DNA of 45,444 nucleotides, from NCBI GenBank assembly GCA_018659375.1, contig JABJMO010000004.1, positions 1 to 45,444 of the forward strand, read 5' to 3'. Positions 35,888 to 44,119 of the stretch are shown here, in pieces. Each line of letters begins with the position of its first letter. Position 1 is the stretch's first letter. A program made the translations under genes and the position numbers. Below the pieces are notes generated by a model. It was not told where the DNA came from. It made no database searches and was given only the letters and a program-made list of their open reading frames with translations. This stretch comes from Methanobacteriota archaeon (lineage in GTDB: Archaea > Thermoplasmatota > Poseidoniia > Poseidoniales > Poseidoniaceae).

Positions 35888-36754
35888 ATGAGTGAGAACT
35901 TGACACCCCAATCAAATCGCGGAAGTGAGATATCTAATAGAATAAATCGAACATCTAATCAAAATTGCTTTCTGATGGGAATCTTGAATGCTACACCTGA
36001 TTCATTTTTCAGTGGAAGTCGTTCAATTGGTATTGAAAACGCAGTGAATAAAGCGAACTTGATGATTAAACAAGGTGCTACTTGGATTGATATTGGAGGC
36101 GAATCTACTAGACCAGGGGCGCAGCCTGTCACCATAGATGAGGAAATCAACCGAGTCATACCAATAGTATCAAAACTTAGAGAAACTCATCCTGAGATTA
36201 TGATCTCAATCGATACTAGAAATCACCAAGTGGCACGTCGGGCTTTGGAAAGTGGAGCCAATATGATAAATGATGTATCTGGATTGAGAAATGACAACAT
36301 GATAGATGTAGTATTGGAATTTGGTTGTGCCATCTGTATTATGCATATGCAAGGAGAACCAGGTAGTATGCAAACTAATCCAAGTTATGATAATGTAGTT
36401 GAAGAAGTGACTAATTATCTTGAAAATAAGGCTAATGTTTTGATACAAAAGGGACATCCGAGGGACCTAATCATAATTGACCCAGGAATTGGTTTTGGCA
36501 AAAACCACGAACAAAACTTAGCTTTAATGAAATCGACCAAGCGATTAAAAGAAGGTGGTTTTGCTGTTCTATGGGGTATTTCTAGAAAATCGGTAATCGG
36601 TATTATCACTGACAAGAAAGATGCTCATGACAGATTACCAGGGACACTCGCCACCTCTGCATATGCATTCACCCAAGGTGTTGACATACTACGTGTTCAT
36701 GATATAGATGAGCATCAAGATTTTTTCAAGGTACTAAGGGCTCTAGAAAATTAG
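35888..36754 (+). CDS. folP: Dihydropteroate synthase
   Basis: Condenses hydroxymethyl-dihydropterin pyrophosphate with p-aminobenzoate, 288 aa. MGILNATPDSF, DIGGESTRPGA, the NDVSG motif, DPGIGFGK and the C-terminal RVHD are the standard DHPS motifs. The longer frame starts at TTG 35885; ATG 35888 is the next codon and is chosen. With FolB at 18162 it indicates bacterial-style folate synthesis. Its end overlaps the convergent TraB gene by 4 nt. Confidence 0.94.
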   Translation: MSENLTPQSNRGSEISNRINRTSNQNCFLMGILNATPDSFFSGSRSIGIENAVNKANLMIKQGATWIDIGGESTRPGAQPVTIDEEINRVIPIVSKLRETHPEIMISIDTRNHQVARRALESGANMINDVSGLRNDNMIDVVLEFGCAICIMHMQGEPGSMQTNPSYDNVVEEVTNYLENKANVLIQKGHPRDLIIIDPGIGFGKNHEQNLALMKSTKRLKEGGFAVLWGISRKSVIGIITDKKDAHDRLPGTLATSAYAFTQGVDILRVHDIDEHQDFFKVLRALEN

Positions 36755-37899
36755 AGGCCGCCGATCAAACCAGCTGCTGCAACCCAAGCACCCAACATGC
36801 TCCCTAGATTAGTGAGTGCAGTTACGAGTAATACTTTACCCGCTTTGTTAGACCAAAAACTGCCTAATGATTCTAATTTTAGAAATTGTTGTAGTTCCTC
36901 TGCGGTTGGTTCTGCGACTTTAAGTTGAACATAACCGGCAAACCAACCTGCGGCTAGTGTAGGATTTAGTGACGTGATTGGCGATGCTAAAGCGGCAGTC
37001 ATTACCGCTAGAATATGTCCCCGGGCAATGATACAACCAATGGCCGCAAATAATGCGTTGGCCAAAGTCCAAACAGTAAATAATTCAACCAAGTCGACAC
37101 TACTTCCATTGTAAACAAAGAAACCAAATAAGCCAAATACCAATAATGGAATTAGCCAAGGAATGCTTTTTGCTGCTAAGGACTTTTTGGGGATATGTTC
37201 AAGTTCAGCCAAGGATTCTGTCGGTTTAGAATTCTTTAGGTAACTTTCAACACCATTCAAGTGACCTGCACCAACTACGACAAGAATCTTTTTTTCCGGA
37301 TTTATTTGTAAGATTTTTTGAGCCAAGAATGAATCCCTTTCATCAATCAAGACAGAACCTGCACCTGGTGAAAATTGTTTTAATTCATTCATCAAATCAG
37401 TTAGTATATCACGATCTTCAAGAATTTCATCTAAATTAATCTCCTCTTCATCCGCTTCTTCCCCAAGCATAGAATACAAAATCTTGAACTTCTCGGTAAA
37501 TTTCATTTTCTTCCAAGCCCTGCGTAAGGTTGTTTGAATATCTCTATCAATTAACTCTACTTCTAATCCTTGGTCTTCCGCTATATTGACTGCAGCAAGT
37601 AATTCGGCACCGGGCTGTTGCCCTTCATCAAGACCTAATTTTCTCTGCTCCGCTGCGAGTAACGATTGTAATAAAACCAAAGGCGCTTTGCCCTCTTTTA
37701 TCACTTTAAGCAGGCCTTCTTTGTCTAAACGCCTACCGCTGACTAAAGAATCGTATCTTGACTTACATAATTCAACCGCAACTACATCGGGTTGAAATTC
37801 TTCAATCTGTTGTTTTACCGCTTCGACGCTTTTGGTCGAGACGTGGGCTGTTCCAAGCAAACGTAAATTAGGATTTACTTCAACTATTGATGAACTCAT
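36751..37899 (-). CDS. TraB-family membrane protein
   Basis: TraB/PrgY-type protein, 382 aa: N-terminal GTAHVS (16-21), VAVELC, DERD and GAGHLNG are conserved family residues resembling a metal-dependent hydrolase site. Four or so C-terminal membrane helices (about 248-382) anchor it. Family role is uncertain; TraB proteins were linked to pheromone shutdown in bacteria and to peptide degradation. GAGGTG precedes the ATG. Lies 12 nt after the DHH phosphoesterase gene, probably in one operon with LemA and DHH. Confidence 0.88.
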   Translation of the reverse strand: MSSSIVEVNPNLRLLGTAHVSTKSVEAVKQQIEEFQPDVVAVELCKSRYDSLVSGRRLDKEGLLKVIKEGKAPLVLLQSLLAAEQRKLGLDEGQQPGAELLAAVNIAEDQGLEVELIDRDIQTTLRRAWKKMKFTEKFKILYSMLGEEADEEEINLDEILEDRDILTDLMNELKQFSPGAGSVLIDERDSFLAQKILQINPEKKILVVVGAGHLNGVESYLKNSKPTESLAELEHIPKKSLAAKSIPWLIPLLVFGLFGFFVYNGSSVDLVELFTVWTLANALFAAIGCIIARGHILAVMTAALASPITSLNPTLAAGWFAGYVQLKVAEPTAEELQQFLKLESLGSFWSNKAGKVLLVTALTNLGSMLGAWVAAAGLIGGL

Positions 37900-37911
37900 A
37901 ATATTGCCACC

Positions 37912-39303
37912 TCATACATCAAAAAGGCCGCTCATCATGGCCACAGTCGATTCTATTACCGATTGTTCTAAGTCAGTGTCTTCATCAGTTGATTTGCCGA
38001 TTATGAACTCAAATGGGATTTGTCCCCCTCCAAGTGTTTTATGTCCTCCAGCAAGACCATCTGGAAAATTACTCGAAAGAGTCTTGCCAACATGAAGACC
38101 GTCTCTATTAGAACGTACTGAGAGGATTACTTTGCCTCTCCTAGCGCCTAAGGCAATTACTGTGTCAACCCCTTCAGTAGGCAATAGGAAGTCTGCAATT
38201 TGTGCCAATGAGTCTCTATTTTTCAGATTAGATACTGGTGCAATAATCGTAGAATTATACTGAATCTTGTTATTTAATGCATCAGTAAATGACTCCAGTG
38301 CTTCCACTGAACGGGGTGGCAATTCTATAGAACGCAATACATCTTTATCGACCCAGGCATTTATCCACAACAAAGCACGAATATCAACAGCATTGAATTC
38401 TCTGGTGAATCCAAGGGTGTCTGTTTTAATTCCAAAGGCAAGAGCCGTTGCAACCCTAGGCGTCATCTCAAAATCACTACTCATCAATAAAGATGCAACC
38501 ATTGATGAAGTTGAAGAGTATTCTGAACTTACCATTGCCATATCTGCAGTGACTGGTTCATCCACTGAATGGTGATCTATTATCACATGTGGAATACAAT
38601 CATTGGGGATGATATTATTAGCACCTGGACGATGAAAATCTACAGCCACAATAACATCAGAATCCTTTACTACATCAGCAATCTCCCAATCTAGTATAAG
38701 CCTCCTCACTGGAATCTCAAGTTGTTTTACCATTGCTTGATTTTGGTGATGCTCTATCATACCACCATGAACAATTCGAGAGTCATGTCCATGTTTGGAA
38801 AATAATTCATTCATCGCCAAGGCTGAGGCAAGAGCGTCAGGGTCTGGATTATCATGACAGAAAATAGTGACTTTACTGCCATCAGTCAGACCTGAAATAT
38901 AATTTTCAAAGCTTGATGCACCCTCCTTTCGCTCCCAACCTCTGATACGATCTTGCATGGCAGAGAAAGAAATATCGTCAATGCTGATCAAATCATAACC
39001 ATCACCTTCCATAGGAATAGTGGTTAGGATTGGTGATTTAGGCCACTTATTTTTTATCGATCCTAATGGGTCTAAATCATCTAATGATTTATCATCCAAA
39101 TACAAAATAGCAGTTGGTGAATGATTGTTTACCGGCAAATCTGCCAATTTCACCGGACCAGGCAGAGCAATTATCTCACAGTTCTCTAAATCTTGCCCGA
39201 TAGGAAGATCTTGAGCCATCCCAACAAGAGTACAATTTCTGCGAGTAGAACACCATTTAGCAAGACGTAATCCAAGGCCACTAGAGCCAAATATTAGGAA
39301 CAT
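37912..39303 (-). CDS. DHH-family phosphoesterase with N-terminal Rossmann-like domain
   Basis: 463 aa. An N-terminal NAD-binding-like or TrkA-N-like domain (FLIFGSSGLGLRLAKW, about 1-120) is joined to a DHH phosphoesterase: HDNPDPDA (150-157), VDFHRPG, DHHSVDEP, and a C-terminal DHHA1 GGHKTLGGG motif. The metal ligands look intact. Such enzymes cleave nano-RNA, pAp or cyclic dinucleotides; substrate here is open. The Rossmann-like part may sense a ligand. Middle gene of LemA-DHH-TraB, with 24 and 12 nt gaps. Confidence 0.88.
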   Translation of the reverse strand: MFLIFGSSGLGLRLAKWCSTRRNCTLVGMAQDLPIGQDLENCEIIALPGPVKLADLPVNNHSPTAILYLDDKSLDDLDPLGSIKNKWPKSPILTTIPMEGDGYDLISIDDISFSAMQDRIRGWERKEGASSFENYISGLTDGSKVTIFCHDNPDPDALASALAMNELFSKHGHDSRIVHGGMIEHHQNQAMVKQLEIPVRRLILDWEIADVVKDSDVIVAVDFHRPGANNIIPNDCIPHVIIDHHSVDEPVTADMAMVSSEYSSTSSMVASLLMSSDFEMTPRVATALAFGIKTDTLGFTREFNAVDIRALLWINAWVDKDVLRSIELPPRSVEALESFTDALNNKIQYNSTIIAPVSNLKNRDSLAQIADFLLPTEGVDTVIALGARRGKVILSVRSNRDGLHVGKTLSSNFPDGLAGGHKTLGGGQIPFEFIIGKSTDEDTDLEQSVIESTVAMMSGLFDV

Positions 39304-39327
39304 TCCAACACCACGGTTGTATTAATC

Positions 39328-39903
39328 TCAGTCTTGGAATAGTACCGGAGCTTCTCTGGCAAAACCTTGTACTTCGAACAAGTCTTTTCTTTGGCAACCT
39401 TTGATAGATGCAACAAAAGTTGTCGGTATCATCTGAATGGTTTTATTGAACGCTGTGGTTTGTGAGTTGTACATTTCTCTTCTGTCAGCAACTTGATTTT
39501 CTATTGCCACCAGTTCGTCTTGAATCTTGATAAAGTTTGAATCAGACTTTAACTCAGGGTATGCTTCTGCAATTGCGGTAATCCTAGGAATCATTGAACT
39601 CATCATTGCTTCTGCCGCGCCTACTCCTTTGACATCCTTATTTTGCAGAGCACCTGTCGCCATTTGCCTAGCCTTAGCAAGTTCACCGAATATTTCTTTT
39701 TCATGATCGACGAATTTACTTACAATACGCTCAAGGTTTGGCAGCATATCGTAACGTTGTCTAAGTAATACATCGATATTAGCCCATGATTGATTGACAT
39801 TCTCTTCAAGAGATACAAGTCTATTCCACGTTGAAAAGAACCAACCAACGAAAAACAGGAACAGGAGACCGAAGATTAATCCACCAACTAATAATATCAT
39901 CAT
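39328..39903 (-). CDS. lemA: LemA-family protein
   Basis: 191 aa; one N-terminal membrane helix (MMILLVGGLIFGLLFLFFVG) followed by the helical LemA domain with WANIDVLLRQRYDMLPNLE and the conserved NQVADRREMYN motif. Cell-surface, mostly extracytoplasmic. Function is not established; family often accompanies GIDE-domain or TPM-domain membrane proteins. The frame is open back to 40053, but homologues begin at the helix, so 39903 is used. Confidence 0.9.
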   Translation of the reverse strand: MMILLVGGLIFGLLFLFFVGWFFSTWNRLVSLEENVNQSWANIDVLLRQRYDMLPNLERIVSKFVDHEKEIFGELAKARQMATGALQNKDVKGVGAAEAMMSSMIPRITAIAEAYPELKSDSNFIKIQDELVAIENQVADRREMYNSQTTAFNKTIQMIPTTFVASIKGCQRKDLFEVQGFAREAPVLFQD

Positions 39904-39956
39904 GGTTATACCACTAGAGTTTAACTTATGAGCCTTTTCTTTGTAAATAATTGCCA

Positions 39957-39970
39957 TTATACAATAAATA
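39957..39970. promoter_or_regulatory. Shared divergent promoter region of lemA and the TauE/SafE gene
   Basis: TTATACAATAAATA lies about 27 nt before ATG 39990 on plus and about 60 nt before ATG 39903 on minus. On plus this fits a leaderless transcript; on minus it leaves a leader of about 35 nt. Both TATA elements appear to overlap. Confidence 0.45.
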
Positions 39971-39989
39971 CTCAGACCTCTTGGGGATA

Positions 39990-40802
39990 ATGAGTTGGGT
40001 CTTTTTGGTTGTTGAAACGGTATTAATTGTACTAGGAGTACTGTTAATTTCATTTTTATTTGCTCCCATAGGTCTTGGGGGTGGGTTGCTTTATGTGCCC
40101 CTTTTCCACTACATAGGTGGCTGGGAAATTGATCAAAAATTAATTATTGTGTCTCTCTTATTAAGCGCGATAACCAGTTATGGAAGCGGCCTCGAGCATC
40201 GTAAAAAAGGCTACCATGATGATGGATTGACAGGTGTTGCCCTCTGGGGCGCTATTCCTGGTGCACTAATTGGTGTTCTGTTTGTATTTACTACTCAAGA
40301 TCAATTCAAGAGTATATTCAAATTGATGAGTATAATAGTTGTAGGGTTTGTAATTTCCAAAATGGTTAGGAGAATTACATCTACTAAGTCAGAAGAGGAC
40401 ACTGAATCACAAATTCAATTAGTTAAAATGACATCTTTATCTGCTTTTGGTGGCTTTTTATCTAGCGTCATGGCAATCGGCGCCGGTATGATTTACGTTC
40501 CAGCAATGAAGTTTTTTGGAGCACTGGACACCAGAAAAGCGATTGGTTCGAGTTTGAACATAATGATGGTAGTAGTTCCATTTGCTATTTTCGCCCACTT
40601 CATACTGCTGGAAAGTTATCAATTAGAGGCGATTCAAAGTGAGTTGCTATTTCTAACTGGACTAGTTGTAGTTACTTTTGTTGGAGCCAAATCAGGAGCT
40701 ATTGTCGGATTCAAATTATTTAGCGAACCAATGTTAATGCGAGTATTTATCGGAGTACTAAGCATAACTTGGGCAAATTACCTAATCGATGTAGTATTAT
40801 GA
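39990..40802 (+). CDS. TauE/SafE-family transporter
   Basis: About 270 aa, with eight or so membrane helices and the family's two Gly-rich repeat segments: GLGGGLLYVPLFHYIGG in the first half and AIGAGMIYVPAMKFFGA in the second. The family exports sulfite or sulfonates; some take up organic acids, so the substrate is unknown. ATG 39990 starts the first helix; codons back to 39951 add a soluble stretch unlikely to be translated if the TATA box is right. Tail-to-tail with the thiolase. Confidence 0.88.
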   Translation: MSWVFLVVETVLIVLGVLLISFLFAPIGLGGGLLYVPLFHYIGGWEIDQKLIIVSLLLSAITSYGSGLEHRKKGYHDDGLTGVALWGAIPGALIGVLFVFTTQDQFKSIFKLMSIIVVGFVISKMVRRITSTKSEEDTESQIQLVKMTSLSAFGGFLSSVMAIGAGMIYVPAMKFFGALDTRKAIGSSLNIMMVVVPFAIFAHFILLESYQLEAIQSELLFLTGLVVVTFVGAKSGAIVGFKLFSEPMLMRVFIGVLSITWANYLIDVVL

Positions 40803-40805
40803 TAT

Positions 40806-42023
40806 CTACATTGATTCTATGACCATAGCAATTCCTTGACCGCCGCCAATGCAAGCCGTAGCAACGCCATATTTACCATTACAACGCTTGAGTTCGTGAG
40901 CCAGTGTTAGAACTAATCTTGTCCCAGTTGCCGCTAGTGGGTGACCAATACCGACAGCTCCACCGTTAACATTGACTTTGTTGATATCAAGTCCTAGGTC
41001 TTTGACACAGGCAACTGCTTGACCGGCAAATGCTTCATTTATTTCCCAGCGATCGATATCTTCAATTGTCAAGCCTGCTTTATCCAAGGCTTTCTTAGAT
41101 GAAGGAACCGGACCATATGCCATTATTGCAGGTTCTAATCCAACTATACCCCAAGAGATGATCTTAGCTAGAGGATTGTCACCATCTTGTTTTGCTTTAC
41201 TGGCAGATTTTATGACCACTGCTGCTGCACCATCCACAACCCCTGATGCATTGCCAGCAGTAACCAAGCTTTCTGGTCCAAATGCAGTTCTTAATTCTGC
41301 TAGTGACTCTTTGGTACAATCATGAACGACGTGATCTTCATCTTTATGCCCAATGTCACCAACTTTAACAACTTCTTGCTCCCATATATCTTGTTCTATA
41401 GAATTAACAACACGAGCGTGAGAGAGCGCAGCAAACTCATCTGTTTCTTCTCTTGTGACACCTTTTCTTTTACAAATTTCATCTGAGGTTTGCGCCATAA
41501 AAGAACCACACATGCCATCGAGTAAGTTGGTGAAAAGATAATCTTCCATATCTTTTTCTAAAATAGTTCCTGCTTTTGGCGGCCTTGCAAGTTTGTAAGT
41601 ATCTCGCATTCCACGTAGTACATGTGGTGCTTGAGACATGTTTTCCATACCGCCAGAGACCACTGTTTGTGCTTCGCCAAGCATGATCATTTGAGCACCA
41701 GTAACTATCGATTGAACTCCACTGCCACATATTCTGGATAAAGTTAGCATTGGGACTTCTTGAGGAATGCCAGCACCTAGACCCGCATGTCTTGCCCCGA
41801 ATATTGCTTGGTCACATGTTTGCAAGGCGTAGCCCATAACAACATGGTCTACTGAATCTGGTGAAGTGTTGGTCTTTTCAAGTGCCCCTTTAATGGCAAT
41901 TTCTCCAAGTTTTAATGCACTGTAATCCTTTAACAAGCCACCTGGTTGCCCGTCACCACGCTTTCCACCTTGCCATTCGCAGAACGGTGTTCTAGCCCCA
42001 CCGACAATTACCACTTCTTCCAT
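40806..42023 (-). CDS. Acetyl-CoA C-acetyltransferase (thiolase)
   Basis: Thiolase of 405 aa with the nucleophile C99 (RICGSGVQS), NEAFA, H361 (GIGHPLAATGTR) and the acid/base C391 (CIGGGQG). It may be biosynthetic (acetoacetyl-CoA for the mevalonate pathway) or degradative (fatty-acid beta-oxidation); sequence alone does not decide. The start lies 31 nt after the GIDE-like gene stop. Confidence 0.94.
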   Translation of the reverse strand: MEEVVIVGGARTPFCEWQGGKRGDGQPGGLLKDYSALKLGEIAIKGALEKTNTSPDSVDHVVMGYALQTCDQAIFGARHAGLGAGIPQEVPMLTLSRICGSGVQSIVTGAQMIMLGEAQTVVSGGMENMSQAPHVLRGMRDTYKLARPPKAGTILEKDMEDYLFTNLLDGMCGSFMAQTSDEICKRKGVTREETDEFAALSHARVVNSIEQDIWEQEVVKVGDIGHKDEDHVVHDCTKESLAELRTAFGPESLVTAGNASGVVDGAAAVVIKSASKAKQDGDNPLAKIISWGIVGLEPAIMAYGPVPSSKKALDKAGLTIEDIDRWEINEAFAGQAVACVKDLGLDINKVNVNGGAVGIGHPLAATGTRLVLTLAHELKRCNGKYGVATACIGGGQGIAMVIESM

Positions 42024-42054
42024 GGCCTAGCGAATTATAACAAGGATTTGAACT

Positions 42055-43410
42055 TCATGCTAAAACTAGCAAAGATATTGCTCCCAAAAAGAGAATCATT
42101 GCCGGTAAAATCATTTCAGCCTTAGACCTTGAACGTCCGAGGTTAGTTAGTTCTGTACCTCGCTTTAGTGTTGATTTTGCTCCCGGACCGTCTTCATTGC
42201 CAAACACTTCAATGATACTGTTTTGCAGAGTTCCATCTAATCCTTCTTCGGCAATCATCGCATTACTTTTTGACTTCACTTGACCTACTAAATAAACAGG
42301 GTTGCCCATTTTCAGGCCATATAGAGTCCAGCGGTGGTCTGTAACTCGCCAACCACCTACAAACCCAGCGACCAACTGAGAAAAAAACTGCTGACCTAGT
42401 GACTTGGCAAAAGCACTATCCCAACGCTTGATAAAATCACCATAATCACTTCTCTTGAAATTCTCACCGTTTACTCTTATTCCACCCGTACCATCGTGAA
42501 GAATGAAAGGGCAACCGCCAGAGTCCTCACGTATGGTAACCCATCGTGTTTCAGTGCGACTGCCATCTTTGGTTGTTACGGTTCTCTTTTGTTCTTGTTC
42601 ATATGTCCAACGGAAACCCACCATATTTTCCATGTACATGTTTTGATTACCATCGACAACCACTCTGAGCACACCTTCGTACGATGGTCTTACTTGGCCA
42701 ACCAATTCATTATATCCAAGTGGCACAGAGCGAATCACTGAAGTTTGAAGATCAAGCATCTGAGTGAGCATTTTAGATTTGAACCAGCCTATTATTAGCA
42801 AAATTAATCCGATAATCGCCAATATCCCGATGATGACTAAACGACTGCCGCTATCAACAACCCCAGTTAATCCAATCCCAACTGCAATAACCGTAAGTAG
42901 AGATGCGAGAATACCAAATATACCAAATAATGTGAAAGTTGCTGGCACCGGTGTACCAACTTTGACTGGATGTTCTGCTATTGGAGAGCCGGCTCCGTCC
43001 TGTTTGTAAATATCCAATTTATCCCATACTGCTGGCCCTGGAGCCGGCAGGACCCAATCGCTAGGGTCATTGGTAGGAACATAACTGGTTTGCTTAAGAA
43101 ACCAATTATCTATTGAAAGTCCACTTTCTTTCGCTTTGGCTTCTAGAACCTCTGGATCAATTGCTTGTTGTCTAAGATTGTACAAATCTTTTTCATGAGA
43201 GCTTGGGGTTGTCACTGCTAGTCCAATCAAACCTACTATACTGATTGCCATTCCTGCTACAATATCATCACTATTACCCAAATTGGTCAGCGACATTACC
43301 AGGCCAACAAGCGTCATTATTCCAAATAATGCATAACCTAACAATCCATACCAGCGGTAAGGCGCAGAGAGTTTGAGAAAGCCACCATGGAGGTTGAGAG
43401 TTTCTATCAT
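42055..43410 (-). CDS. GIDE-like membrane protein
   Basis: 451 aa. N-terminal helices near 22-65, two more about 160-210 and one at the C-terminus. Between them a soluble domain with SVPLGYNELVGQVRPSYEGV, GFRWTYEQEQ, then WVTIREDSGGCPFILHDGTG and GNPVYLVGQV is reminiscent of GIDE (MUL1-like) domains of prokaryotic membrane proteins; no RING is present. Such proteins often occur with LemA, which lies 3 kb away here. Assignment rests on pattern recall and is tentative. Confidence 0.65.
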   Translation of the reverse strand: MIETLNLHGGFLKLSAPYRWYGLLGYALFGIMTLVGLVMSLTNLGNSDDIVAGMAISIVGLIGLAVTTPSSHEKDLYNLRQQAIDPEVLEAKAKESGLSIDNWFLKQTSYVPTNDPSDWVLPAPGPAVWDKLDIYKQDGAGSPIAEHPVKVGTPVPATFTLFGIFGILASLLTVIAVGIGLTGVVDSGSRLVIIGILAIIGLILLIIGWFKSKMLTQMLDLQTSVIRSVPLGYNELVGQVRPSYEGVLRVVVDGNQNMYMENMVGFRWTYEQEQKRTVTTKDGSRTETRWVTIREDSGGCPFILHDGTGGIRVNGENFKRSDYGDFIKRWDSAFAKSLGQQFFSQLVAGFVGGWRVTDHRWTLYGLKMGNPVYLVGQVKSKSNAMIAEEGLDGTLQNSIIEVFGNEDGPGAKSTLKRGTELTNLGRSRSKAEMILPAMILFLGAISLLVLA

Positions 43411-43425
43411 TAGTATACACTAATG
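43408..43425. promoter_or_regulatory. Inverted repeat at the GIDE-like start codon
   Basis: CATTAGT-ATAC-ACTAATG, two perfect 7-bp arms around 4 nt, overlapping the start codon of the GIDE-like gene. A candidate operator or a processing/terminator element between it and the upstream four-TM gene; no regulator is identified. Confidence 0.35.
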
Positions 43426-43449
43426 AATAAGTGAATTAAAGGTTCCTAG

Positions 43450-44019
43450 TTAACCAAATAATTTAGAATCATCTAATCCGTTGTTGTTAATCATCAACGG
43501 TATTGCGACAATCAGTCCACAAACCGCACTACATACTGCACTAATACCAATTGCAATACCACTTACCACTTCTTTATTCATATCAGCATTTGCGGCTGCT
43601 GCATCAGTATTACCAGTCAATGAGAGTGCGATGGAGAATAAAAAGCCGATGATAATTCCAATCAAGACAAGATATACTCCCTTTCTTTGAAAGTTCATCA
43701 TCCAAATCCCGCCAAGTATTGACGTTGCTACAGCGATTATTCCTGACGCGCTGTTTAAAATGATATTTGAGGTAGTGATGCCTTGTTCTTCTCTTATTGC
43801 GCTACTAGACCAACCAACAGCAGCTAGCAGCAAAAACATCGCATTAATAGCGCCCCAAATAATCAATAATATACCAATTACCTTTGAGGCAGAGGACGGT
43901 GGCTGCAAAAGAATTACTTGGTTGTTAAATCCAGTAGAAATTTGTGCAGTCTGTCCGTCAATCATTACTTGAGGAGCAGAACCTTCAGTTTGGAAATCGT
44001 CCCATGGATTAGGTTGCAT
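43450..44019 (-). CDS. Four-TM membrane protein
   Basis: 189 aa: a soluble N-terminal segment (1-45) and four helices, beginning near VIGILLIIWGAINAMFLLL, IILNSASGIIAVATSILGG, VYLVLIGIIIGFLFSIALS and GIAIGISAVCSAVCGLIVA. Family not recognised. It precedes the GIDE-like gene by 39 nt on the same strand and may act with it in the membrane. Start ATG 44019; no clear ribosome site. Confidence 0.65.
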   Translation of the reverse strand: MQPNPWDDFQTEGSAPQVMIDGQTAQISTGFNNQVILLQPPSSASKVIGILLIIWGAINAMFLLLAAVGWSSSAIREEQGITTSNIILNSASGIIAVATSILGGIWMMNFQRKGVYLVLIGIIIGFLFSIALSLTGNTDAAAANADMNKEVVSGIAIGISAVCSAVCGLIVAIPLMINNNGLDDSKLFG

Positions 44020-44119
44020 ATTCTTTGGTATTAGTAACAGTTATTCAACTCTCGTATAATCCGTCCAAGATGGTTGTCTTGAAGAAGGAAGAACACTTGC
44101 GAGATATGAGGCGGACCTT

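Noticed and set aside
35959-36159. Minus-strand frames inside folP
   Set aside because: Shadows of the DHPS coding strand with no motif or ribosome site.
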